A stretch of 64,000 nucleotides of DNA, from positions 682,001-746,000 of the forward strand of contig BCHX01000002.1 of assembly GCA_001599755.1 (NCBI GenBank), read 5' to 3'. The first letter of the stretch is position 1. Each line of letters begins with the position of its first letter. This DNA is from Gliomastix tumulicola (taxonomy: Eukaryota; Ascomycota; Sordariomycetes; Hypocreales; Bionectriaceae). The translations under genes were made by a program, and so were the position numbers. The notes below the pieces were generated by a model that had not been told where the DNA came from, did no database searches, and saw only the letters and a program-made list of their open reading frames with translations. Below are positions 20,388-31,364 of the stretch, one piece after another.

Positions 20388-23300
20388 ATGGACTTTGTGA
20401 GCCCAGCTTGCCTCTCCCCCTCCCTCCCCTCCCCCCCAAAATGGGAGCCCAGAGCCAAAAGCTCTACGGCACCCCGGCCAACACGCCTAACCAGCTAACC
20501 TCGCATCCGCCGGACAGTGGTCACGTCTCCTCAGCCCCCTCTCCACGGGCAATACCCGTCAGGACCAGGCAAAAGACCCTGCTAAGCGTCTTCACCGCTT
20601 CGAGAAGGAATATGGAAATCTCCTCGTGCGTCCTCACCGCCCGGGAGCGTGGCACACGACACGCCCCTCCCCCCCCTTTGTCCCGCGATGCGTCGCCCAA
20701 CCCATGCTTGTTATTGGTGGCTGACCATGGGAACGACGACCCCGTATAGTTGACCTGGCGCAAGTCGTCCAACCTGTCCAAGGACAGCGAGGCCGCCGAG
20801 ACGCTCGAGATCCGCCTCCAGGAGCTCACGAGCATCCTCAGCGACGAGAGCAGACGACCGCTGCCCCACCCCTGCATCCAGTTCGCGTCCCTCCGCCAGA
20901 TCTACGTGCCCATCGGCAAGATCGCCACGACGTCGTACAACGAATGGATCATCAAGGAGGCCGTGCTCTTCTTCGCGACCCTCATCGAGAGCGAGGAGGA
21001 GGCCTTTGTCGAGAACCCGGCCTTCTCGGCCAGCCTGACGAACCTGCTCGTGCGCATAACGGGCGCCAACAGCGTGCGGCTCGGGCTCGACACCGAGTCC
21101 CGCGTCGTCGAGCTCGCCTTCAACATCACGACCAAGATACGCCTCGACCCTGAGATCCTGCCGGCATGGTTTCAGACGCGTCAGGAGGGGGGCCAGCAGA
21201 AGCAGCAGAAGCAGGATGACGCGGCGGGGCGGGAGAATAAGTTCGCGGGACGAACGCAGCGGGCGGATTTCCCGCTGTTTTATATTCTCATGGATTATAT
21301 CCACCACGAGGGCAAGGTCGGTGATTTTGCGCGCACGGGGTTGCTGTATATCATTGAGGCAGCGTCGAATTCGTCTCTACTGGAGCAGTGGATCGTCGAG
21401 AGCGACCTGTCGACGCTTATGGCCACCGGGCTCGGAGCATTGTACAGCCAGCTGAGCCGCAAGCTCGTTATCGACCACCCCTCATACAACCTACCTCCTA
21501 TCCTCGCCTTCTCCGACTACCAACACCCGAATTCCAACCTCGAGATCGTCAGCTCGTGCTCGCCAGAGTTCCAGCTTCATCTGGAGACGTTTCTCTCCCA
21601 CCTTCTCTTCTGGCAAGATGTCCTGAATCACTGCAAATCTGACGAGGTCAAATCTACCTTGCTGGAGCATTTTCAGGTCATTTTCCTCCAGCAGCTACTG
21701 TACGCGCCTTCTACGTCTGTCGTTTGGCTTCTGCTAACATGTGAAGCTACCCGTCCCTGCTCGAGTCCTCTGATATCGACGGCGGATCGTCCGTGGCGGT
21801 GCTCACCTACCTCCGGCGGATTCTCGAGTCCCTGGACCACCCCGACATGATCAACCTGATCTTACACTACCTCCTGGCCTTGCCCGAGGCTATCAATCCT
21901 AGCGAGACGGATCCGCACACGCCCATTGGTGATGCGAGGAGGCGGAAATCCAAGGATCTGGCGTCAATGGTGGCCTCGAAAAAGGGAGACAATGCCGCAA
22001 CACCTTTGCTTTTCAACCTCGTCGACCTGGTCCTGGCATGTCTGCGGTCGCGGAATCAGCAGACTATCCAAACGACGCTGCAGCTCGTCTCGGCAATTTT
22101 AAAGAGACACCACCGCTATGCGGTCATCACATTATTAAGGACCGAGGTCCTGCCGTTAAGCAACACACACCGCACGATAGGCGCTCACGAACAGGAGGTG
22201 CAGTATCTCATGGACCTGGCCGGATCCGTGGGCGGACAGGACAACTTTGACGACGTCTACGACGACATGTGCAAGGACACCATGGCGCGCCTGGAGAGCC
22301 ATCCGTGCTCGCTGCATCTGATCGCCCCGATGGTGGGCAAGCACAACCATCGGCAGACGACGGTCCACGAGAGCTTACGGGGATCACCGCGGGAGGTGCG
22401 GGAGCATACTCTGACACCGGACGACCCGTTGCTGAACGCGCTGTTGGATATCCTGGAGACGTTCTTCATGAACTCGGTCGAGACGAACTTGTCTGTCACG
22501 GAGACGCTCGTTGATCTGGGCATCTGCGGCTATATGAGTATCGAGGGGTGGCTGTCTCGGAGCCCGGAAAGCTATGCCTATGATAGCGACACCCCTGAGC
22601 AGGAAGTGAATGGCGATGCTCATAGCTCCGAAGAGGAGGAGGAGGACGACGACGATGAAGAGGCTGCAGGTGACAAAGGTGAAGGCGAGAAAGAAGAAGA
22701 AGGAGAAGATGAGAAGAAAGAGGCTGAAAAGACGGAAGAGCCGACTATCACCCTTCCTCCTCCAGCGCCCACCGCCGAGGATAACGCCCGACGAGCTCGC
22801 GAAGCTCGCGACGCCCGTGAAGCCGAGAGGGAGGAGGCGATGAAAAACTGTCGTCGCAAGCCTCGGTGGGATCAATCCTCCATCCCCAGGGCCCTCGGCC
22901 TGCTCCGACGTCTCTGCGATCAGGTGGAGAGGTATAAGGAGACGATCCCACGCTTCGAGGAGCTCCTGCAGCAGCGACGGGAAGCATTCTACACAGCGGA
23001 CATGATTGTCACGAGCCCGATGATTCCGCGCGAGAGGACGCCCGCGCCGCAGGGCACCTCCGACCACCCGATGACAGAGGACGGACAGAGGAGCCAGTCC
23101 CCGTCGCGGCCGTCGGCGTTCGAAGGCTTCGCCCAGCGGCTCCTCGCCGAGCTGGGCACGCCGAGCCGGTCCGGGAGCCCGCGCGGCCGCAAGGATAAGC
23201 TCCGCGGCAGCGCGGCGGCCAGCGGGAACGCGACGCCCTCACATAGGATCGATAACTACGGGCTCGCGACCCCGAAGGCGATCCCGATCCCGCCGTTCAA

Positions 23301-23823
23301 GGACTTCTTCAGCACCGACCACCACGGCAAGGCGAGCAGTCTGCCTAGGACGCTCTCGCCGAGTCGGATAGGCGACGATATCGGGCTCAGCTTCGACAGC
23401 CAGGAAGGCATGTTTGCGAGTCGGATGGCGGACTTTGCGGCCGTGGATCAGACGATTCTGGCGCGTCGCGTCGGCCTGCCTACGCATCGACTGAGTCCCA
23501 TTCCTCTGCAGTTTGATAAGCCGCGCATGCCTGAAGGGTCCGAGGTGGCCACGTCGACGGGGGATGACGACGAAGACGAGGAGGAAGACGACGACAACCC
23601 TGCCATCAAACCGTCCGAGGACGAGGAAGGTGACGATACGGACCTCGACGTTGACGAGACTGACGAGCCCAAGTCGGAGGAGCAGGACGACGGCGAGAGA
23701 AAAGAGACGGCGTCGGTTTCGCACATAATCACCAACGTCATAATCTTCCAGTCGTTCGTGTTCGAGCTGGCGAGTCTGGTGCAGGTGCGTGCCGGGCTGT
23801 TCAACGAGGTGCGTTTTGCGTGA
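20388..23823 (+). CDS. FHIP-type (RAI16-like) subunit of the FTS-Hook-FHIP dynein adaptor
   Basis: FHIP links Rab5 early endosomes to Hook and so to dynein; the Aspergillus member is FhipA. Exons: 20388-20396, 20518-20625, 20750-21699, 21747-23823, 1047 residues. The first exon is only ATG GAC TTT; it is chosen because joining it to 20518 gives MDFWSRLL, the family N-terminus, and the next junction gives FEKEYGNLL then WRKSSNLSKDSEAAETLEI. The helical RAI16-like core spans about 40-640, including YNEWIIKEAVLFFATLIE, DYIHHEGKVGDFARTGLLYI and LLDILETFFMNSVETNLSVT. An acidic low-complexity stretch follows near 670-720, then a Ser/Pro-rich tail with a second acidic run near 980-1010 and a hydrophobic C-terminus. 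Confidence 0.9.
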
Positions 23824-26800
23824 GTGGTCGGGTAGAAGGGTATTATTACTATTATTATTATTATTATCCCGTGCACATATATAATTACTGGATGGAAGGG
23901 GAACTTGGTATTACTCCCTTGGTATTACTTCCTTGGTTTATTTCGTTCATCGGGCCAGCATGTTAGATGGACGGTTTGAATTGGAATTATAGATTTCTGG
24001 TTCTTGAGTGTTTTTTTTTTCAACTTGGTGACACGCACTCATCATGGCACCGACATGTGTAGCAAGCCTTCGCTCTGTGGGCGACGCGAATCCCTTGATG
24101 CCCTGAGAGATGTTTTTCTGGGTGTCAACAGCTCAAGGATTTCGACTGCAGTCGGCTTCACTTCCGACGAACTGCAGTCCTCTTCTGCAGGGCTACCCTT
24201 GCCACGATAGGGCCGACGAGGGAGATGTGTCTGCAAACCAGATACGTCATATTGGCCGGGCAGAGCATTGCCCCGTAATCCGTATTCATGTCCACTCGGG
24301 GGAGAGCCTCACGTCGGGGCATATGCTCATTCGAGAATTCGAGTGTGTCCCTCGGCTTCCCTCGGGCCTCCTCTGACAGGTATAAATGTGTGTGAATGTT
24401 ACATCGATGCATGAATACAGAACATGCAGCCGTCTCGCGTACATTTAACCTTACGGGGCCAATATACGAAAACGTGGCACACGCGTGATTTCGTCTACGT
24501 CTACTCTATGCGGGCGATGCGACATGTCACTTGTTCGGTGGTCTGACTGACGGCAGTTCAGGATTCTTCTATCGTCACTCCACTCCACTCCTACATCCCC
24601 CCTCGGTATTGAGAACAGCGAGACAGGGTTCGCTGCGTGTCTGCTGTGCCGCATGGCGAATGGAGCTGTGAGAGTTGCATCTCGCCGAGTTGATACATTA
24701 GCTGCGTCAGGGCCTGCCTCTGGTTCAGTGGTGAAATGTGAGCAAAATCGGGAGTCGGTCTGGTGACTGTCCTGGTTGCTGGTGGGCAGTTCGGACCTTC
24801 TGTGGGGCTTGGAGCTGCAGCGCAGTCCAGTGCGCAGCGAAGAAAAACGCGGGGGATGAAGGGCGCTATAATTCTGTGGGGTTCAAGACAGGGCAGCACG
24901 CTCGGGCGAGTCTTGTCTTGGGTGAGGATGGAGGGTTTGACACAGTGAGAGCTGCTGAGAGGAGAAGGGCTCGGGGACGAGAATGAATTGGGTAAAAATT
25001 GTCGGGCGTATTACTGCCAAGTGTGCGAAGGATGCCGCGACCGAAGTTGTCATTTGTCACTTGTTGCATCCGGTCATGGTATCGATCAACAGCCAGCGTG
25101 CTCCAGGCCCTCCTCTCGCATGGACAGTGGAGGGCGCGATGCCTGTAATTTTTGCACTGATCGATGCGCTGCAGGTAACGGATGGCTGGACCAACGCAAC
25201 GATCAGCGCAGCGAGACACCATCAGCCGTGCCGCTGTGACACTGGGTTGCAGTAGGGACCGGTAGATTCACAGTCCGCAATACCATCTTTCTTTCCCATC
25301 CTCAATGATCATTCTGTTTTCTGGTGTCTGGTCCAGCGACGGAGGACTTTATGCTGGAGCGTCAGGGCAGCTTCGAAGGAGAGACTCCCTGGCATCCACT
25401 TCACCACAGACGTCATAATAGTGTAGGTATATTCTCCGACGGTTTAGGCAAGGCATGACGCCCAGACCAGGTAACAGGCCACTTGGGCGCAAGCCACCCG
25501 CCAATAGACAGCCAGGGGGGTGACGTCTGAAAAGCTCCGTCGCCTTCAGAAGCAATTCCTCAGGTCAAATGCCCATCAATCAGTATCTCGGGCACAAGCA
25601 ATAAACGGCATCGTCCGACCGAAAGGAACACACACACACCACCTGCTGGTCCCCTAGACAGCATCCATGCACCCCAGGAGCTAAGCGAGCTCGAGTCGAG
25701 AGCTCGACGTTGCATTGCATGAATACGCTGGCCTGATCGCCTGGGAATAACCGTAAAACGCACACACGCAAACGCACACGCAGCGGATGGGGCGAACCCG
25801 ACGGCCAAATGCTCGGCCTTTGGGGCCGGCCACGGCGGGGAAAGGAGACGGTGATCTTGACCTCTTTCGAGTATGCCGGGGGCTGGTCGGGGTGAGTGGA
25901 GGGGATGCAATCCTTTCGGTGCATGATGTACGTACTTTTATTCGTTTTTTTGATGAGAATGTGACGGTGATTTTGGTCTCCAGTTTCGAGTGCCCAGTCG
26001 GTCTCTCGAGCAAAAGATCGCCCGTGGTAGCGCCATCTTGTGACCGTTTGGTGGGAGAAAGCTGCAGACGTAGCTGGGATCGCCTGCAGAGGAAGTGTGT
26101 CTTGGGTCTCTAATCGGGAAGACACTTCGTACTGAACGAGCTTAACGAGAAGGCTGGCCTGTGGTGTGACGCTTGCGCAGAGCACTGTGAGAGCACTTTG
26201 GATCAGCAGCTACGGCCCCCATTGTCCATCATTTCCAGACTGCCCTCCCCGGACCAACCTACGGAGCAAACATCGGCCGACATCGTCCACGCTTATCCAT
26301 CCCTGAAGCCCAGCCTGCTCTGCGCTGCGAGTGCCCAGTAGGCCAGCCAGAAAGCTACCCATCCTCACATGATGATATGCCACTTCTCCGCACCATCCAC
26401 CAGTCAAACGTCGAGAAGCAGGGGACTGCCATCGAGGATGGTGTGAAGCCCCGAGTGAAAGGACAAGGATCGTCGCGCGATCCCATCCCACATCCTTGGC
26501 CAGCTTGCCAGCACCGGGCCTTCTCCCCCCATCCGCGTCTAAGCTGGTCCCACCACATTCGAGCTCTCATGCTCATCCTTGCCCTCGAGCTGCTCGTATT
26601 GCTGTCGAGGCGAGAAGCGATGTAGCACCCCGAGGTAGAATGGGATCATCCCACCGTTGTCACGTAGTACGAGCTCTTCCCCTCTCTGCCTGCTCGCCGT
26701 ATAAAGACCCCAAGCTGTCCCGCACGTCTCCCCTCGAATGTCTGCTTTCCCTGTCTGATCGCGTCCCCCCCCCTTCCCGTGAGCCGCGTGCGGAAGTAAA

Positions 26801-26858
26801 ACATTATTCAGAAGAAACATCTCTCTCGGCCTGAGACAAGGTCTGAACCGTCCTAGCC
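23824..26858. other. 3 kb gene-poor stretch
   Basis: I found no frame with motifs or consistent exon structure on either strand over about 3 kb. A short AC-rich run lies near 25628. The right end includes the sugar transporter promoter. A non-coding or fast-evolving gene could be hidden here. Confidence 0.45.
23841..23867. repeat. (ATT)n microsatellite, slightly imperfect
   Basis: A run of ATT units with one ACT interruption begins 18 bases after the FHIP stop codon, so it probably lies in that gene's 3' UTR. Confidence 0.85.
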
Positions 26859-28800
26859 ATGCCTATCGGCAACATCTATGTCATCGCCGGCGTCTCGGTC
26901 GTCGGCGGTGCGCTCTTCGGCTTCGATATCTCGTCGCTCTCGGCCCAGCTGGGCATGCAGAGCTACAAATGCTACTTCAACGAGGGCCCCGACGGTCCCC
27001 CTTTCAACGACAGTCTGACATGCAGCGGCCCCAAGTCGCTGATCCAGGGCGGCATCACGGCGTCCATGTCGGCTGGGTCTTGGGCTGGTGCGCTGATATC
27101 CGGTCCGCTGTCTGACCGTCTCGGCCGGAAGAAGTCCATCATGATTGGCTGCGTTATCTGGTAACGCCTCCCCGTCCTTTCCTCCGTATGCCATAGTGAC
27201 ACCTCGCTGACTTTTGTGTGTCTGCTTCAGGATCATCGGCTCCATCATCTGCGCCGCGTCCCAGAACATCCCTATGCTCTGCATCGGCCGCATGATCAAC
27301 GGCTTCTGCGTGGGTATCGAGTCCGCCCAGGTCCCCGTCTACATCGCCGAGATCTCCCCGCCCTCCAAGCGTGGCCGCTTCATCGGCTTCCAGCAGTGGG
27401 CCATCACCTGGGGCATCCTCATCATGTACTACATGTCCTACGGCTGCTCCTTCATCGGCGGCAAGCGCTCGGACGACTACAACACGGCCTCGTGGCGCGT
27501 CCCCTGGGGCCTGCAGATGCTCCCCGCCTTCTTCCTCGGCGGCATGATGGTCCTGCTTCCCGAGTCGCCGCGCTGGCTCGCGCGCAAGGACCGCTGGGAG
27601 GACTGCCACGCCGTGCTGACGCTCGTGCACGGGAAAGGGGATCCTCACCATCCGTTCGTGACGGCGGAGTTGCAGGAGATTAAGGATATCTGCGAGTTTG
27701 AGCGGCTGCATGCTGATGTGACGTACTTTGACCTCGTCAAGCCGCGCTACATTCATCGTACCATGACGGCTGTCTTTACGCAGGTGAGTGGAGGATGTGG
27801 ATTGCGGGTTGTTGGATGTGTCACTGACCGAAGTTCTTAGATCTGGTCCCAACTTACCGGAATGAACGTCATGAGTAAGTTCATAGTATGAGACGATATG
27901 AGGCTGCTGAAGCTGACTGTCCGCTAGTGTACTACATCGCCAACATCTTCTCCATGGCTGGGTGAGTGATGGCCGTACCAAAGACGAGAGACTATCTTCT
28001 AACATACTCCAGCTACACCGGCAACGGCGTTCTTCTCTCATCCTCTATCAACTATGTTATCAACGTCCTTTCTACCGTCCCTGCTCTGATCTGGTAAGCC
28101 TCCCCATCCGCTTCAGCTTCACCACACAGCACATCAGCAACAGTCCACTGACACTCCCCCTCCCAGGATGGACCGCTGGGGCCGTCGCCCAACGCTCCTC
28201 GTCGGCGTCTTCTTCATGGGCACCTGGATGTCCGCCAACGCCGGCATCCTCGCCCAGCACGGCGAGATCGTCGAGGGCGGAATCGACGGCGTCGCCGCCC
28301 AGTCCATGCGCGTCACGGGTGCCCCCGCCCGCGGCCTCATCGCCTGCACCTACCTCTTCGTCGCCTCCTTCGCCGTCTCCATGGGCCCGACCTCGTGGGT
28401 CTACCCGCCCGAGCTCTTCCCGCTCAAGCTGCGCGGCAAGGGCGTCGCGCTGAGCACCTCGTTCAACTGGGCCTTCAACACAGCGCTGGGCCTGTTCGTG
28501 CCCGAGGCGTTTGCCAACATCAAGTGGCGCACGTACGTCGTGTTTGCCGTCTTCAACGCCGCCATGTTCATCCACATCTTCCTGCTGTTCCCCGAGACGG
28601 CGGGCAAGACGCTGGAGCAGGTCGAGGAGGTGTTTGAGGATCCGAACGGCTTCAAGTATCTTGGCACGCCGGCCTGGAAGACGCGCAAGGCGGCGAAGCA
28701 CATGTCCCGTGCCGAGCGGGGTGGCGACCTCGAGGCTGCTGGTATGGCTCTTGGTGCTAAGAAGGATATCGCCGAGGAGGAGAAGGCTGCTGCTGCTTAG
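26859..28800 (+). CDS. MFS sugar:proton symporter (hexose transporter-like)
   Basis: Plasma-membrane sugar porter of the major facilitator family. Six exons (26859-27160, 27231-27783, 27841-27874, 27928-27961, 28013-28093, 28167-28800) give 545 residues; exons 3 and 4 are only 34 bp each. Sugar-porter signatures are all present: GGALFGFDISSLS in helix 1, LSDRLGRKKSIMIG between helices 2 and 3, GRMINGFCVGIESAQVPVYIAEISP, PESPRWLARKDRWEDC before the central loop, IWSQLTGMNVMMYYIANIF in helix 7, MDRWGRRPTLLVG, and PETAGKTLEQVEEVF after helix 12. Substrate cannot be fixed; the QLTGMN block is of the hexose type. Accessory DNA begins after it. Confidence 0.93.
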
Positions 28801-29878
28801 AGGCGTTTGTTTATTAGCTAGGACACATTGTGCTGTGAACTTGAGGAAAGATGGGGGTGGCTGTGGTGATAGGTATTGGGGAGGGCTTGTGTTGACGACT
28901 CGACAAGTTGGCCTCTGAAGGCCTGCAGTCAATAAATATTGATACCCATACGCTATCTATGCATGTTATTCATTCCCTTCGCGGGCTAACGGTGTAGATC
29001 AAAGCAGCTGGAGATAAAAATAGCACTTCCTTCATCGTCTAGTTATGGCGTAGACAGCTGTGCCGTGGGATCTGCTGAGCTCGCCACCAACACGCACCGG
29101 ATCACCGCCCAGCGGGACGTTGTCCTCATGAAAGCAACCCCGCGCAACTGTAATTTCAATTGCGAGCCCATTCAGGTCCTGTGATAAAGCGACGAGATAA
29201 ACTTGATAAGGCTTCCTGAAAGGGGAAATGGTCGGCCTGTGCCGAAACAGTGCCACGAAAAGATGATGCAATGGCGCGCGTTGGAGAGGAAGAGAGACGT
29301 ATAAGAAGAGAGACTAAGGACAATCTCAAAGGACTTCATCTAGACACCAAAGATTTTACCAACCACTGCCCGAAGAATCACCTTCAACAACACTTCTGAA
29401 ACTACAACATAAGTCAAGAAACTGGTGTTGAGGCCGCCAGATCTGGAGACTTTTGCCGCCGCTTTTGGAGGTCAAGGAGGATCAACCAAGTAACCTGTGC
29501 GCACATCGACGCATCGAATCGCAAAGCAGCAGCAAGTGCCATGGGCTTACATGGCACCAAAACTTGATACTATCCTCACTTTCTCGTGCCTTTCTGGACT
29601 GTATTTCTCACTGGAGGTTCTTAGGCAGGTAGACGAGAAAATGCGGGGAACGCATTTTCAGATCACGTGACTTGTGACGTACGAGCCTTACAAATTGCTG
29701 TCACGTGGGGTCATCAAATCCCCAATCCTTGTCCACAGCAGCAGAATTCAGCCAGTCCGACAGAAGAGTCATCTCCATGCGCTGCTTCTCGCGGTCCAGC
29801 CAGCCACTGCGCTCACCACTCGTTCGGCCCCGGTGCCATCATTGCTTTACGGCAAGGCGAGGGCACAGCGGCGTCGCT
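28801..29878. other. Intergenic with direct-repeat copy A
   Basis: No gene supported. It contains the repeat at 29150-29372 and then about 500 bp before the MNT gene. An open frame continues upstream of the chosen MNT start but its residues look non-domain. Confidence 0.5.
29150..29372 (+). repeat. Direct repeat copy A, upstream of the MNT gene
   Basis: Shares long blocks with 31700-32130, for example TTGATAAGGCTTCCTGAAAG (29212 onward), GTGCCGAAACAGT, AAGATGATGCAATG, GGAGAGGAAGAG and the TATA-like GTATAAGAAGAG. Differences include several transitions. In copy B the same sequence is the promoter and leader of the cysteine-rich protein gene, but here no equivalent ORF follows, so this copy looks orphaned. 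Confidence 0.8.
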
Positions 29879-30765
29879 ATGTCCTCTCCGTCGAGTTTCC
29901 CTGTCGGCACTATCGACGAAATTAGGGATCGCTGCAAGCCTATATTCTGTCACCCCGATTGCCATGATGTGATATGGGCCGGTGTTTTCGGATCCTTCTC
30001 CCGCAGTCAGCAAGACCCGGAGAGCGACGTCGACCTCCTCATTGGGATGAAGGAGGGAGCGAGCCAACATCATGTCTGGTATCTCCCGGCAAGTGTAAAG
30101 GAGAAGTTAGAGGGGGCTTTGAAGCGAGATGTCGATATGCTCTACCTGGAAGACGGGCATCCTCTAAGCTTTATACAAGCGACGGCCTTGGTCACTGGCA
30201 ACACGATATACGATACGGATACAGAGTGGTTCCTAGCTCAACAGGCCCGGGCAAAGGGGATTCTGCTTGATGCGCACAGTAGGTTCCAAGAGGCGCTCCG
30301 TTTGGCGAGGCAGCTTTCGGAGATGCTAGTCATGACACAAAAGGAGGTATAGCTATTTCCACGCCTACCCCTTTTCCCACCGCGATAGACGATGGTGATA
30401 ATATATCTGGCTAACATGAGAGCTCTAATTTCCAGACCGTTCTTAAACATGGTTTTATGACAGCCCTGATCCCGATCATACAAGGCATGATCCGCGCCTT
30501 GCACTCTGAACGTGAGGACGCTGAGGGAATCAACAACTATGTCGGCTGTTATAGCTGGGAAACCGCTATCACTGAGCTCTTTGTGCAATTCCAGGCCAGT
30601 GGTGCTCTTGCGGAGAAAGATGTCGAGCGGCTCTGGGGGCTGCTCGCAGAGGATATACCACGTGAAATGCGATATCTTAAGGCTGTGTATATACCCATGT
30701 TGGAAAATGTGCTTGACACCGCTGGGATTGTGGCTGGTAGTGATAAACCAGCTTATGGGTTATAG
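29879..30765 (+). CDS. MNT-type nucleotidyltransferase with helical C-terminal domain
   Basis: Exons 29879-30346 and 30436-30765 (89-bp intron, phase 0) give 265 residues. The N-terminal domain has the minimal nucleotidyltransferase signature: GSFSRSQQDPESDVDLLIG, i.e. GS-x10-D-x-D with G38, S39, D50 and D52, and a third acid in KRDVDMLYLED (about D86). Bacterial MntA proteins with this motif AMPylate the HEPN toxin HepT. From about 105 onward it is predicted helical (RFQEALRLARQLSEMLV ... EKDVERLWGLLAEDIPREM), unlike the short bacterial antitoxin, and might be a divergent HEPN-like bundle. The ATG at 29879 fits the domain start; Met 29777 in the same frame is possible. Its stop lies 55 bp from the stop of the convergent HepT-like gene. 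Fold assignment is strong, substrate unknown. Confidence 0.82.
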
Positions 30766-30820
30766 GTACTAGCTTACGAGCAATTTGACACCTCAATTGA
30801 CGGCACTAGACTCCACTCGC

Positions 30821-31364
30821 TCAGTTTCCCTTGCCTTCTTCCTTCGGCATGCTCTGCTCAGCTGTCTCAGCTGTCTCAGCGTCAATTGTGTCCTTGAGGT
30901 GTTTCTCCAAGTCTTTGATGAGACTACCCGTCATACGGTCCCATACTATGTTCCAGTTGATGGTATCAGCACCTGCAACTTCGTATTTGTGGTCCAGGAC
31001 GCAACACAGGCCATGAAACTCCGACGCCTTCTCAAATAGTTTTGGATGCTTGCTTCGTAGGGTGTCCGCCTTCTTGATGTTCAGATTCTCAGCCACCTTG
31101 TTCATGGCGGTAACATAGGAGTCTCTGATTTGGACAGCATGATCGTTGGCTGGTTTTACGAATTGCTACGTAGATTTATGGTCGAGTTAGAGTTGGGCCC
31201 CTAGACGAGGAAGGGGAATGCATGATAGTAATAAGAAAGTAGGTTATGGGTGGGTAACATGAAGCGCAACGAACCTCCTTGGTCAGCTTGTTTCTCTCGA
31301 TCCTTGCATATATCGTTTTGATATGTTGTAGGGCCTTGATTAGTCGATCTGCCTGGACGCTCAT
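30821..31364 (-). CDS. HEPN/HepT-like (DUF86-like) small helical protein
   Basis: Minus-strand exons 31364-31275 and 31165-30821 (109-bp intron, phase 0) give 144 residues. The layout follows bacterial HepT: an N-terminal helix RLIKALQHIKTIYARIE, a second helix around AVQIRDSYVTAMNKVAENL, a LRSKHPKLFEKASEF block, then DHKYEVAGADTINWNIVWDR and LIKDLEKHLKD, the counterpart of the H-D-Y ... W-E-I-V-W ... L-P-x-L segment. The HepT RX4HXY motif is partly kept: His 89 and Tyr 91 are present, but the Arg position (84) is Cys. In bacteria that Tyr is the residue AMPylated by MntA. The C-terminus has a short ETA repeat. Assignment is by eye; the convergent MNT gene beside it is the strongest support. 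Confidence 0.6.

Noticed and set aside
25628..25642. AC-rich run as a CRISPR or satellite element
   Set aside because: Only a short dinucleotide run, with no spacer structure.
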